Source: an uncultured Verrucomicrobiota bacterium (lineage in GTDB: Bacteria; Verrucomicrobiota; Kiritimatiellia; RFP12; UBA1067). From it: a stretch of DNA of 64,000 nucleotides. The notes below the pieces were generated by a model. The model made no database searches, was not told the origin of the DNA, and worked only from the letters and a program-made list of their open reading frames with translations. Position numbers and translations under genes: made by a program. Location: contig CAMZEN010000009.1 of NCBI GenBank assembly GCA_947305775.1, positions 1-64,000 on the forward strand, in the 5' to 3' direction. This document shows positions 47,623-57,327 of the stretch, one piece after another. The stretch's first letter is position 1. Each line of letters starts with the position of its first letter.

Positions 47623-47740
47623 GAAGCCAAAAGCGACTTCGCCCGTAGTTGCCCGTGTTGCGCAATCTGCGCAAGGCTCCACGCGAGACCGACATTGAAG
47701 CCGTCCCGCCTGTTCCGCCGCATCCGTACAACTCTCTCAT
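47618..47740 (-). CDS. Micropeptide MRELYGCGGTGGTASMSVSRGALRRLRNTGNYGRSRFWLR (40 aa)
   Basis: RBS AAAGGAGGTGAT 8 nt before ATG. Confidence 0.65.
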   Translation of the reverse strand: MRELYGCGGTGGTASMSVSRGALRRLRNTGNYGRSRFWLR

Positions 47741-47778
47741 CGCCATCACCTCCTTTCCGGCCATTTATCCGGCCAAAA

Positions 47779-49002
47779 TCAATCCCGCTCCTTCCCGTGC
47801 ATCTTCCACGAATCCAGCCACACGGGAACGGTGGCCCCGAAGTCTACATTGGCCTCGATCCACTTGCGATGCGTCATTCCGCCGTATATCAAGAGCTTCT
47901 TCGGGGCCAGCCGCTCCAGGGCGGTTTTCAATCCCTTCAGAAAATACTTCTTGCTCTCGACCGCTTGATCCGTTCCGGCGTTCGTCGTGCGGCATTGGAT
48001 GGACGCTATCGGCGCATTCTTCGGGATCCCGTCGAAGCAATACTCATAACTCGCCTCGTCAGCCCAATTTATGTCGGGTATGACCTTGATGCCCAATTCC
48101 TGCCAAAGCCGAGAGACGTAGCGCACAAGGTACGTGCGGTACAACAACAACGCATGGGGCATCCCCCGCCACAATGAAAGGTTGGGCGACACCGCCGCCG
48201 CGAAGTTGTGCGCCTTTATCTTCTCCGCCGCCTTCACCATCTCGTCAAAGTCATAACAGATGTCTGCAAAGCGGAAATCGTCAACATAGAATGCGCACAC
48301 CCCGCCCTTGCAATCGTCGGGAAACTTGTTCGATCCCCACAGGAACATCATCCCCGGCGCGATCTCGTCTTCACGGTTGCACCGTATGCCGCTCACCTCG
48401 AAATCTTCGGGTATCATGTCCAGCCGGATGTCGGGAATCCCCCACTTGTCGGATGAAGGAAGCATGGACGGCTCCACCGTGGTTTGGTATACCTCCGCCT
48501 CCTTCGGGGGCGCAATCGCCTCTGCCAGCTCCGCGTCCATCGGTTGCTCAAGCATGGCTTGAAGGTTCACATCCTTAAATTCGGACTTCATGAACCCCAA
48601 ATCCTCCAGCTTGAAGGATCCCGCTATCTTGTCCAGGCTCTCCCAAGCAGACGCCAAATCCAACTCCGCAAGCTCCGGGATGCGGTTGTCCGCCAGCAAA
48701 TCGGCCATTTCCTCCGCTTCGTCTGCGTAGTCTTGGAAATCGACCGGCACAGCCGGCATCTTCAACGCCCTGCAAGCCTCAAGCCGACCGTGCCCCCTCA
48801 CTATGTAGCCGGACAGATTGCTTACCGTTATCGGTTGCCTCATGCCCACGCGACGGATCAAACGCGCCAATACAGCAATCTGCTTCGGCGGATGGCGGTT
48901 GGGGTTCTTCGGGTGCGGCTTCAATTCGCCAATCGGCACCATGTCCGTATAGGCGCATTTTATAGCCACATCTTGACCTTTGCCCTTTTGCTCTTTTCCC
49001 AT
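47779..49002 (-). CDS. ParB-like N-terminal domain fused to DUF4417-like domain
   Basis: 'IRRVGMRQPITVSNLSGYIVRGHGRLEACRALKMPAVPV' ParB; C-terminal 'SLWRGMPHALLLYRTYLVRYVSRLWQELGIKVIPDINWAD' DUF4417-like. Confidence 0.8.
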   Translation of the reverse strand: MGKEQKGKGQDVAIKCAYTDMVPIGELKPHPKNPNRHPPKQIAVLARLIRRVGMRQPITVSNLSGYIVRGHGRLEACRALKMPAVPVDFQDYADEAEEMADLLADNRIPELAELDLASAWESLDKIAGSFKLEDLGFMKSEFKDVNLQAMLEQPMDAELAEAIAPPKEAEVYQTTVEPSMLPSSDKWGIPDIRLDMIPEDFEVSGIRCNREDEIAPGMMFLWGSNKFPDDCKGGVCAFYVDDFRFADICYDFDEMVKAAEKIKAHNFAAAVSPNLSLWRGMPHALLLYRTYLVRYVSRLWQELGIKVIPDINWADEASYEYCFDGIPKNAPIASIQCRTTNAGTDQAVESKKYFLKGLKTALERLAPKKLLIYGGMTHRKWIEANVDFGATVPVWLDSWKMHGKERD

Positions 49003-49173
49003 TGTTTTTTTTCCTAATCGTGAAACGAAATTTTTGCGACACCTCGGCCGAAGGGCACAATCGCGGCCCCGGCCCGCCGGGAGTACCTACCCCCGTGCGC
49101 GTCGCCGCCGTATGGCGCATGGCGTGTACGGTCGCATGTGGCGCGTTCATGGCTTTGGCGAGTCGTCAACATG

Positions 49174-49761
49174 TCAACAATCCTCCAACAAGTCAAGGAA
49201 ATTCATTTGATACTTCTGTCGCATGGCAATCCGGCCTCCCTTGCCGTGTGTCAACCCGCCGTTGGCCAAAGCCTTGAAAGTCGGGTGGGTCTTGAACAAC
49301 CCCTTGATCCTTGCGAATGCGGTTTGCTTGGTGAGGCCGTAGGCTTCGGCGTACCCTATCATCGTTCCGCCGTTCAACAAGTGGGCGACGATCTCAAACT
49401 CCTGACGGGTCAACGTCTGGAACACCTCGGCGATCTTGGCAAGGCGGGATACTTGATCGTAGGGCAACGCGGCGACGCAAGCCAACAAGGTGGTCAATGT
49501 GTCGTTCGTGCGCGTCTCTGCGTCCGGTTCACGCCGCGGCTCGTCGATCATGCCGGGGTCGAACGTGTAGCATGTCAGGGCGTTCGGCGCAACCTTGACG
49601 ACTCGATCAACCGTGCCGTCGCGGATCGTGTCCAGCGACACGCCGCCGTCCCCGGCGATCTCATCGCTGAGGCGGCACTTTGAGCATATATCGCGCAACC
49701 GCGATTGTTCCTCCGCAAGTCGCACGATCTCGCGGTTATGTCTACACTTCGCGCAAGTCAT
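49174..49761 (-). CDS. Phage regulatory-like protein with HTH and Cys motifs
   Basis: 'MTCAKCRHNRE...CSKCRLSDEI' and 'LTRQEFEIVAHLLNGGTMIGYAEAYGLTKQTAFARIKGLF'. Confidence 0.55.
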   Translation of the reverse strand: MTCAKCRHNREIVRLAEEQSRLRDICSKCRLSDEIAGDGGVSLDTIRDGTVDRVVKVAPNALTCYTFDPGMIDEPRREPDAETRTNDTLTTLLACVAALPYDQVSRLAKIAEVFQTLTRQEFEIVAHLLNGGTMIGYAEAYGLTKQTAFARIKGLFKTHPTFKALANGGLTHGKGGRIAMRQKYQMNFLDLLEDC

Positions 49762-50258
49762 GTCATTGCAATGTTGGCGGGCGAGTCAAACGCCCTGGTT
49801 TCCGCCACCGTCTTGCGCTCCCACTCCTTGCCCGTCCAGTGCGCCCAGACGAACCGCCACATGGGATAGTAGGCGGCGGCGTCGTGGAAAGCGGTATGCG
49901 CCCTGCCTTGGCTCCCAAGGCGGTAGCTGCCCTTGACCTCGTGGAAGGTGACGACGCCATCATCCACCGTCATGAAGTCCGGCGTATATCGTCCGCCGCC
50001 GGGAAGGTGGAGGGATACGGCCTCGAACCTTCCATGCCCGTGCAAGACTTCGCGCTGGTATCGTTCCTCCGTCTTCGTCATCTTGCCCGCAGCGGCGCGT
50101 AGTGGCACCGCCACGCTCTCGGCGGGATCGTAGGGTACGAGTGGAGGGGGCGGGGCCGCGGTGCGCTCCACGGGCCGTTGCGCGGGCTTGCGGGCGGCAA
50201 TCCTCTTCTTGTACTCGTCCAGCCATTCCGGGGAGTAGTGGGGTACGGCGTTGCTCAT
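49758..50258 (-). CDS. DUF1064/VRR-NUC-like phage nuclease
   Basis: 'MTKTEERYQREVLHGHGRFEAVSLHLPGGGRYTPDFMTVDDGVVTFHEVKGSY'. Confidence 0.75.
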   Translation of the reverse strand: MSNAVPHYSPEWLDEYKKRIAARKPAQRPVERTAAPPPPLVPYDPAESVAVPLRAAAGKMTKTEERYQREVLHGHGRFEAVSLHLPGGGRYTPDFMTVDDGVVTFHEVKGSYRLGSQGRAHTAFHDAAAYYPMWRFVWAHWTGKEWERKTVAETRAFDSPANIAMT

Positions 50259-50366
50259 AGCGCACCTCCATCGCGCACACGCGCACACGCGCACGTGGAT
50301 GTATTGTGTCCCCAATAAGTCCTAGAGAAAATAATATTCATCATCAGTAAAATATCTATATAATTC

Positions 50367-50837
50367 TTATCTTATCTCGTCCGCATTTTGTCCGCTTTGA
50401 AAACGGACATCTTGCGGACTTTTGTCCGCTTTCGATGCGGACATTTTGCGGACTGGCATTTTCGGGCACGGACGCACGGCGATGCCCTGCCGTCGCATTT
50501 CCTCTCGCATTTCGGTCTTGCGCCTTGCGTCCATGGCCCTGCGCTTGGCGTTCTGCCCGTTGTGCTCGTCCCAATTGGTGATGGTGCACATGGAGCCAGT
50601 GAAGGAAAGCCAACCCGAACGTTCGAGGCTCGCCGCCGCACCGGGCAATCCGGCCTTGCGGTCTAGCTCTCCGTGATCCGTCTCGATGCGTCCGTCCGCC
50701 GTGTTCTCGTCCAACCAAGCGTACAGGTCGAACCACGCCAGAAAAGCGTCGCCCCTTGAGCAGTTGCAATCCCTCGCCATGTTCCGAATGGCGGTCTTGT
50801 ACGGCGTGTCCACGCCAACCTTTATCCATCTAGCCAT
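50367..50837 (-). CDS. Phage replication-associated hypothetical protein
   Basis: 'MARWIKVGVDTPYKTAIRNMARDCNCSRGDAFLAWFDLYAWLDENTADG'; start overlaps upstream stop (TAATG). Confidence 0.6.
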   Translation of the reverse strand: MARWIKVGVDTPYKTAIRNMARDCNCSRGDAFLAWFDLYAWLDENTADGRIETDHGELDRKAGLPGAAASLERSGWLSFTGSMCTITNWDEHNGQNAKRRAMDARRKTEMREEMRRQGIAVRPCPKMPVRKMSASKADKSPQDVRFQSGQNADEIR

Positions 50838-51727
50838 TATTTGACCCTCCATTGTTGCAGTCCCGCAACCATCCAAAACGTTTCCGGCGTAAGCCCCGCG
50901 TACAGCCATTCCCGCAAGTCCTTCTGCGGCGGGCGGACTATGCGGTAGCAACGCCCGAGGGCTTGCGCCAGGCGTTGCGCACCCTCCAATCCGGGCCGCC
51001 ACGGTCTGCCGTCCGGCGCGAGTTTGTACGCGTCGTTGTCCGTCACTATGGTGACGCGGGACACGCGCAGGCGGGCGCACAAGTCGCGCAAGTGATCCGC
51101 GCCCGTTCCGCACGAGCTTCGCCCGACGCACGGCAAGCCGAGCATGTACCCCGCAATGCAGTCCGTGGCTCCTTCCACTACCACAAGCTCCCGCCCCCTT
51201 ATGCCGTTCTCCAGCGTTTCGCGGGGCGCGAGGCTGGGATCGTAGAAAAGCCCGTCGCGGCTACCCGCCACCGACCACTTGCGGCTTGAGCCGTATTCTC
51301 GCAAACGTATGCCCACGCATTTGGCTTGGCCGTCAAGCATGGGGAACGCCCAAGCGCGGTGGAATGCGCTGCGCCCGACGTTGAGACGGTCTATGTCCGC
51401 TGCTACAAGCTTCAAATCGTCCGCAACTTGGATGAGCGAATCGAATATGTCGCCCTCGATGGGTGTCTCGAACTCGGCGCGGTAGCCGTTCATTACGGTT
51501 TCTGCGTTGAAGAGCTGCACCTTTGGACGGCGGGGCATGCGGGGCACATATTCGCGGCGCGGCCTCTCGACCAGCACATGCACCCACCCCATGCCCGACT
51601 TGGCCGGATGCGGCGATTCCACGCGGCGGCACACGCACATCATGCCGTCGTTCGACACGGTGCACCAATCCGGCTTGTGGCAGATGGGGCATGGCTCCTT
51701 GCGGCTTACGTTGTGCCAATTCGCCAT
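50837..51727 (-). CDS. Primase-like protein (zinc finger plus TOPRIM)
   Basis: 'CPICHKPDWCTVSNDGMMCVCRR', 'RELVVVEGATDCIAGYMLGLPCVGRSSCG', 'VTIVTDNDAYK'. Confidence 0.8.
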   Translation of the reverse strand: MANWHNVSRKEPCPICHKPDWCTVSNDGMMCVCRRVESPHPAKSGMGWVHVLVERPRREYVPRMPRRPKVQLFNAETVMNGYRAEFETPIEGDIFDSLIQVADDLKLVAADIDRLNVGRSAFHRAWAFPMLDGQAKCVGIRLREYGSSRKWSVAGSRDGLFYDPSLAPRETLENGIRGRELVVVEGATDCIAGYMLGLPCVGRSSCGTGADHLRDLCARLRVSRVTIVTDNDAYKLAPDGRPWRPGLEGAQRLAQALGRCYRIVRPPQKDLREWLYAGLTPETFWMVAGLQQWRVK

Positions 51728-51728
51728 G

Positions 51729-51914
51729 TCACGCCCCCTTGATCACGCCGTCCCGTTCGCAATTCGCGATGGTGTCGTCTAGTTGCTTGCGTATGTCGGA
51801 CATGAGGTTTGAGATTCGCGGTGTGTCATAGCACGGCTCTTGCTCAAGGCGCGTCCACATGACGACCTTTGCGGGATTCTTCGGCGACCGGCGACAATAC
51901 AACGTGAGTTTCAT
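51729..51914 (-). CDS. Phage hypothetical small protein
   Basis: Colinear ORF MKLTLYCRRSPKNPAKVV... Confidence 0.45.
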   Translation of the reverse strand: MKLTLYCRRSPKNPAKVVMWTRLEQEPCYDTPRISNLMSDIRKQLDDTIANCERDGVIKGA

Positions 51915-52091
51915 GCAACATCCTCTATCGGCCGTTGCTTCATTTCGCGCCTCCCGTGTACGTGACGCACGCCGTGAGCGTTGCGGCCGCAAGCCAATAC
52001 ACCATCATGCGCAGGTTCCCGCGCACCGCATACGGAACGGACGTGCACACGTCGAGCGCGATCAACACCGTGGGAAATATGTACTCCGTCC

Positions 52092-53108
52092 TCATTTCGC
52101 CTCCGTCGCACTGAAGAGGTCGTCAGATACGATCCGGCTGCGCTCCGCGTCCCGAAGGTTCTGGCATGCGACGCGGAAGTAGCTGGACTTCAACTCGCAC
52201 CCCACGAACCTGCGATTGTGCCTTATGGCCACGTAGCCCTCGGAGCCGATGCCCATGAAGGGCGAGAGAACCACGTCGTCGGGATTGCTCCACAACTTCA
52301 CGCACCGCTCGATCACGCCGAGTTGCAACGGGCAGAGGTGCTTCTCGTCGTCGTTCTCGCGCCCCTGCGTGAAGTTCCGCAGCACGTCGCCCTCGTTTAT
52401 ACCGTCCGTGTCCTGGTGTCGGCTGGGGTAGTTCCCCTGGAACGGATAGTGCGGCGACTTCTCGTTCGGCATCTTGCGATACCACACGGGAGCGGCCCAC
52501 TCGCACCATTCGTCGCCGGTAATCCATCCCTCACGGTTGTCGTACCGTTCCGAAATCCCCGCGCGAATCGGGTTGGAGTTTTCGCCGTCCTTCTTGAACA
52601 CCACGATGTAGTCGGCAAGCGCGGGACGGGACATCGCGCTGTCGGACGCAAGGGTCTTGAACAGTAGCGCCGCCTCCTTCGTCCGGCTCGCCTTCAACAT
52701 CGGGTTCTTGTCGATGGTCACTTCGCTGTAGTACCTCCATCCAGCGTCCTCCATGCACCGTATCATGTCTCCCCGAAAGTCACGCAGCCCCACAAACCCC
52801 TCGCGCCCCTTGAACACGGGCTCCTGCGTCAGATGGATGCAGCATATCCTCCCGGGTTGGGTGGCCTTCAGGATGGACGATGCGAGGAACGAGAAGTGCG
52901 ACACCAACTCGCTGAAGTTCCTCACGTTCCCCACGTCCCGCGCGGAGTTTGTGTATGCGTACATTCCGGGGAACGGCGGCGAGAACACGGACAGCCCAAT
53001 GGAATCTTTCGGCAACGCCGCCACGATTTCCACAGAATCGCCGTTGTACGCCATGAATCGTTCGCCTTGGATCTGGTCGATGCACTTCGTCTTGCACTTG
53101 TCTTTCAT
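52092..53108 (-). CDS. Phage DNA methyltransferase (SPPF motif)
   Basis: 'LSVFSPPFPGMYAYTNSARDVGN' and 'LWSNPDDVVLSPFMGIGSEGYVAIRHNRRFVGCELKSSYF'. Confidence 0.88.
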   Translation of the reverse strand: MKDKCKTKCIDQIQGERFMAYNGDSVEIVAALPKDSIGLSVFSPPFPGMYAYTNSARDVGNVRNFSELVSHFSFLASSILKATQPGRICCIHLTQEPVFKGREGFVGLRDFRGDMIRCMEDAGWRYYSEVTIDKNPMLKASRTKEAALLFKTLASDSAMSRPALADYIVVFKKDGENSNPIRAGISERYDNREGWITGDEWCEWAAPVWYRKMPNEKSPHYPFQGNYPSRHQDTDGINEGDVLRNFTQGRENDDEKHLCPLQLGVIERCVKLWSNPDDVVLSPFMGIGSEGYVAIRHNRRFVGCELKSSYFRVACQNLRDAERSRIVSDDLFSATEAK

Positions 53109-53139
53109 TTTCAGTCAGTCCTTTCGTTTTAGTCTTAGG

Positions 53140-54528
53140 TCATGCGACGGATTTCAGCCATCGCGGAAATTCCAGCGGCATCGTCGGCGCGTAGTCAAGT
53201 TCGTCGCGCTTCGACTTGCCTATTACTTGGCGTGGCGAGTAGTTCCGCACGATCTCGTCGAACATCTCGCTTGCCAGCTCGTCCTTTCGCTTGATGTTCT
53301 CTACCACCGCGCCGTCAGAGTCGGAGCGTATCACGTGGCAGTTCACGGGGTGCTTCTGGCCAAACCTCCAGCACCGGCGAATCGCTTGGTAGAACGACTC
53401 GTAGCTGTCGGACAGCCCGACGAATATCACATTGTGGCAGCTCTGAAAGTTCATGCCGAACCCGGCTATGGAAGGTTTCGACACGAGGACGCGCAGCGCA
53501 CCCGTGGCGAAGTCGTTCAGAGTCTTTTCCTTGTGTTCGCCGGAGTCAGATCCCTTCACCTGTACGGAGTCGGGTATCGCGGCGGCAAGCGCATCGCCCT
53601 CCGCGTTGTAGTCGCACCACACGAGCCACTGTTCGCTCGACTCGTTGCACAGACGAGCCGCAAGCGCGATCCGGTCGTCCATCGTGTCTCGGCGCGATGC
53701 CCTGCGCTCGGATAGCGTTGACGCCTCCATCGCGAAGAGAAAACCGTCATGCACGCCATTCGTCACCACGTCGTCTATCATCGACAGCTCGGGCAGTACA
53801 TATCCCTCGTCGGAATATCCTATGTCGGACGGCTTGCGGACGGCGATGCTCCATTCCGCCATCCACTGCCAGAAGGATCGCCGCGCGTGGTTCTTCAACC
53901 GCCACTTGTGCGTCGTGTTGCCGTCCTGACGGAAGAACATCGCCAGCATTTCCTTGCCGCTCATTATGTCGAGGAACTCTGCATGGTTGCAAAGTTCTAT
54001 CGTGTCGTTCGGCGCAGGCGTGGCGGTGCAGCACAGCCTGTATTCTATCTTTCGCGCGAAGTCTGTAATTTCCCGCCGCGTCTTTCCGTCGTATGCCTTG
54101 AGTATGGAACTCTCGTCGAGGACTATCCCGGCGAACTCTTCCGGCGAGAACTTTTCAAGCCTCTCGTAGTTCGTCACGTTTACGGCTGCGGATCTGACGT
54201 CCGAACATTCGCGGCACTTCGTGACACCGACGCCGAACTTCTTGCCCTCGCGCACGGTCTGGTCCGACACGGCGAGCGGCGCGACAATCAGCACCGCCCG
54301 GCCCGTGTGTTTCACGACATGCCGTGCCCATTCCAGCTGCTGCGCGGTCTTGCCGAGCCCGCAGTCCTCGAACATCGCGGCACGACCGCGCCGCAACGCC
54401 CACCGCACGATATCCGCCTGCCATGGGAACAGTCGCGGGTTTATCGCCCCCCTCGGCACGTCGAACCCGACGGGGTTCACCCGTTCCCGCTTCGACTCAA
54501 GGAATGCATTGTAGTCTTTTGACTTCAT
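53140..54528 (-). CDS. SNF2-like DEAD/DEAH-box helicase
   Basis: 'LFPWQADIVRWALRRGRAAMFEDCGLGKTAQQLEWA', 'IVLDESSILK', 'ATPAPND', 'QAIRRCWRFGQ'. Confidence 0.88.
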   Translation of the reverse strand: MKSKDYNAFLESKRERVNPVGFDVPRGAINPRLFPWQADIVRWALRRGRAAMFEDCGLGKTAQQLEWARHVVKHTGRAVLIVAPLAVSDQTVREGKKFGVGVTKCRECSDVRSAAVNVTNYERLEKFSPEEFAGIVLDESSILKAYDGKTRREITDFARKIEYRLCCTATPAPNDTIELCNHAEFLDIMSGKEMLAMFFRQDGNTTHKWRLKNHARRSFWQWMAEWSIAVRKPSDIGYSDEGYVLPELSMIDDVVTNGVHDGFLFAMEASTLSERRASRRDTMDDRIALAARLCNESSEQWLVWCDYNAEGDALAAAIPDSVQVKGSDSGEHKEKTLNDFATGALRVLVSKPSIAGFGMNFQSCHNVIFVGLSDSYESFYQAIRRCWRFGQKHPVNCHVIRSDSDGAVVENIKRKDELASEMFDEIVRNYSPRQVIGKSKRDELDYAPTMPLEFPRWLKSVA

Positions 54529-54581
54529 GGTTGTTCGTCCTTTCGTTTTGTTTTGCCCTAAATGAAACTGTCTTGCCGGGT

Positions 54582-54773
54582 CTACCGCTTCGGACGGCGC
54601 GGCATCCTTGGATAGCCCGCAATGCGCCCTGTCGCAACGTAGAACGGCGTAGGGTCTTGCGGAAGGGGAACGTCGCACCCCTCGCCGTTGCGGGATTTCG
54701 CGGCGTGGTACTTGCCGTATGCGTGTCGGCACCATTCGACGCTCCTGCATTCGGCGCACCTCACTTGTGCCAC
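54582..54773 (-). CDS. Small Cys/His phage protein
   Basis: 'MAQVRCAECRSVEWCRHAYGKYH'. Confidence 0.5.
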   Translation of the reverse strand: MAQVRCAECRSVEWCRHAYGKYHAAKSRNGEGCDVPLPQDPTPFYVATGRIAGYPRMPRRPKR

Positions 54774-56407
54774 CCTTGCCTTTCTGCCATGCGCCCGATC
54801 ATCCTGCCGGCCATGTCGTGGCGGAGCGGCATCGAAAACCCGCGCTTCTTCAAGAGCGATGCTTGCTTCAAGCTCGCATATCCGCCCTGAACGCGCCGGA
54901 AGTATTCATCGAGAAGCTGCTTGCCTTGGCCGTAGGGTATCTTCTCGGGGTTCACGCCGATGCGCTCCAATAGCACTTGCGCCTGTTTTGGGGTGAAATG
55001 GCGGTGGCGATCCCATCCGCGCTCTTGCACCGGGGTTATATCCCACTCGTTGAAGGGGTCTATCTTGGTGACGAGGAATTGCGCACGGGCCTGCAACCCT
55101 GCGCGTGAGGCGGCTTCGCGCTTCTTCCGCTCTTCGACCTCGGCCTTTACCTTCGCAAGCTCTTCCGTCATGTCAACGGGCTTGCCGTTCTCGCGGACGC
55201 GGCGCGTCACCTCCGCCACCACGTCGTCGTCGATGTTGCCGCCCAATATGTCCGCTGTGCAACAAAGCTTGTGCCGTCCGGCCTTGCCCGTGAAATCGAC
55301 TATGAGGCACGACGGCTTGCTGGATGAGCGGATCATGGCGCACCGCTCCTGCGCGGTGGGAATGTCGCCCAACTTCCCCGCCACCTCTTCCGCCGGGCGG
55401 GTGCCACGACCCGCCATCTGCGCGTAGAGCGCGCGGCTCTTGGTCGGCCTCGCCATCACGACCACCTCCACGCCCGCGTCGTCGAACCCCTCCGTGAGGA
55501 CGCCGACGTTCACCACGAACTGCAAGTGTCCCGCCTTGAAGTCCGCGAGCATCCGCCGCCTTTCGTCCTTGTCGGTCTTTCCGCACAGCCACGCCGCGCG
55601 GTCTGGCTTGTAGCGGTTGAGGATTTCGGCCAGCCTCTCGGCCTGCTCGACCGTGGCCGCGAACACGATGGCGCGGCGGTCGCCGCATATCTCCACCGTC
55701 GGGACGGCCACGCCCTGAAGGTTGCGCTCGTCCTCCATCACCTCCGCGAGGTCGCCCTGGTTGAGGTCTCCCGCCGTGGTGCGGATGTTCGAGAAGTCCA
55801 GCGATCCGACCGTCACCATCTGCTGCTCGATGGGGACGAGCCATCCGTTGTTGATCGCGTCGAGGACGCCGTACTCGTAGGCCACGGACTCGAACACCGC
55901 GCCCAGAGCGGCTTCGTCCGCGCGGTCGGGAGTGGCCGTCACGCCCAGCACCTTGCAGTTCGGGTTCTGCCGGTACCAATCTATGCAACGGCGGTATGTC
56001 CTCGCCGTGGCGTGGTGAGCCTCGTCAATCACGACCAGCCCGAAGTCCTGCGGGTCGAACTTGCTCATGCGTCCTCCGCCGTCGCCTCCGGCGCAATGGG
56101 TCTGCACCGTAGAGACGACGACGGGCGGCATTTCCCCGAACATGGGCGATACGTGATATTCGCCCATCTCGATTTGCGCCTCCAACCCGGTGACGCGGTG
56201 TATCTTGTCGGCGGCTTGGGTGATCAGTTCCTCGCGGTGCGCGAGCACCATTGCCCGCACCCCGTTTTCGTGCATCCGGCGTATCACCTCCGCGAATAAC
56301 ACGGTCTTGCCGAGGCCCGTAGGCAGCACGGCTAGCGCGCTGGTGTTGTCCTCCCAAGCGCGGAAGATGCCGCCCGCCGCCGCCTCTTGATAGTCGCGCA
56401 GCTTCAT
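54761..56407 (-). CDS. Superfamily II (RecG/UvsW/HsdR-like) DEAD-box helicase
   Basis: 'ALAVLPTGLGKTVLFAEVI', 'LVVIDEAHHATA', 'GVTATPDRAD', 'ARPTKSRALYAQMAGRGTRP'. Confidence 0.9.
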   Translation of the reverse strand: MKLRDYQEAAAGGIFRAWEDNTSALAVLPTGLGKTVLFAEVIRRMHENGVRAMVLAHREELITQAADKIHRVTGLEAQIEMGEYHVSPMFGEMPPVVVSTVQTHCAGGDGGGRMSKFDPQDFGLVVIDEAHHATARTYRRCIDWYRQNPNCKVLGVTATPDRADEAALGAVFESVAYEYGVLDAINNGWLVPIEQQMVTVGSLDFSNIRTTAGDLNQGDLAEVMEDERNLQGVAVPTVEICGDRRAIVFAATVEQAERLAEILNRYKPDRAAWLCGKTDKDERRRMLADFKAGHLQFVVNVGVLTEGFDDAGVEVVVMARPTKSRALYAQMAGRGTRPAEEVAGKLGDIPTAQERCAMIRSSSKPSCLIVDFTGKAGRHKLCCTADILGGNIDDDVVAEVTRRVRENGKPVDMTEELAKVKAEVEERKKREAASRAGLQARAQFLVTKIDPFNEWDITPVQERGWDRHRHFTPKQAQVLLERIGVNPEKIPYGQGKQLLDEYFRRVQGGYASLKQASLLKKRGFSMPLRHDMAGRMIGRMAERQGWHK

Positions 56408-56706
56408 TTCGTGTCGCCGCTTTCGTTTGGCGCGAACTCGAACACCGGCTGGCCGTCCACATGGACGTCGCAGATGTCCAGAAGTCCGAACGCCGCCCAA
56501 TCGCATCCGCGATCCGAAACATATCTCCCTATGCAACAAGTGCAAGCCGCGTCCGCCCCTTTCGCCCCTGCGTCCTTGAACTCCTGCACGGTCGCCACGT
56601 TTCCGCATCGCGGACACTTGAAACGCCACTTCATGAGGTCGCCGCCGAAAAGCCTCTTGCCCTCGTCGCGCCATTCCTCTAACGTCTTGTAGTCCTTCTT
56701 CGCCAT
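56404..56706 (-). CDS. Phage zinc-ribbon hypothetical protein
   Basis: 'FKCPRCGNVATVQEFKDAGAKGADAACTCCIGRY'. Confidence 0.65.
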   Translation of the reverse strand: MAKKDYKTLEEWRDEGKRLFGGDLMKWRFKCPRCGNVATVQEFKDAGAKGADAACTCCIGRYVSDRGCDWAAFGLLDICDVHVDGQPVFEFAPNESGDTK

Positions 56707-56740
56707 TCTGAATTTTCCTTTCGTTTTGCCCTTGCCATGG

Positions 56741-57130
56741 TCACGCCTTTTTGGGACGCTCCGAGAAAAGAGTTGGATTCACATACCCGCCGCCCGGCTC
56801 GTGCATACGGTGCGGCATTCTCGGCAACTTCACGTCCGCATGGGCAAGAGGCACTACATACGCCTCACGGCCTGTGGGCGACTGGTAGAGCGCGGCGGGA
56901 ACTAGAAGCCTCCGCTCCTCGCCCGTCAAGTTTCCAACTTCGGTGAAGAACTCTTGGTACGCCGTGACTTCGAGCATCACGAATGTTGCCGAACCGCATA
57001 ATGCGTCCTTCTTCTCCAACGCCTTGATGCCTTTCGCATCCGTCTTGAACATCTGGCACCCGTCCTTCGGCTTTATCTTTTCAAGCGTAAACGATCCGTC
57101 CAGCATCCTGCATATCGCGTAGCAGTTCAT
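56741..57130 (-). CDS. Phage hypothetical protein
   Basis: Colinear ORF. Confidence 0.45.
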   Translation of the reverse strand: MNCYAICRMLDGSFTLEKIKPKDGCQMFKTDAKGIKALEKKDALCGSATFVMLEVTAYQEFFTEVGNLTGEERRLLVPAALYQSPTGREAYVVPLAHADVKLPRMPHRMHEPGGGYVNPTLFSERPKKA

Positions 57131-57327
57131 CTCGTACCGCCTTCCCCACGCCTTGTCCACACTTTCGCAACATAACGTGCCACATAGCTATCATAGTCGT
57201 TGTTGTATGCGGTCATGCGTATCTTGCTTTTTACAACCACCTCGCCCAGTTCGGACAACTTCTCGCCGAGGTTTTTCCATAAGGCGTTGAAGTTTGCGAA
57301 GTTGTCAGACTTGATTACATGTTTCAT
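57127..57327 (-). CDS. Phage hypothetical protein
   Basis: MKHVIKSDNFANFNALWKNLGEKLSELGEVVVKSKIRM...; overlaps neighbours. Confidence 0.5.
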   Translation of the reverse strand: MKHVIKSDNFANFNALWKNLGEKLSELGEVVVKSKIRMTAYNNDYDSYVARYVAKVWTRRGEGGTR

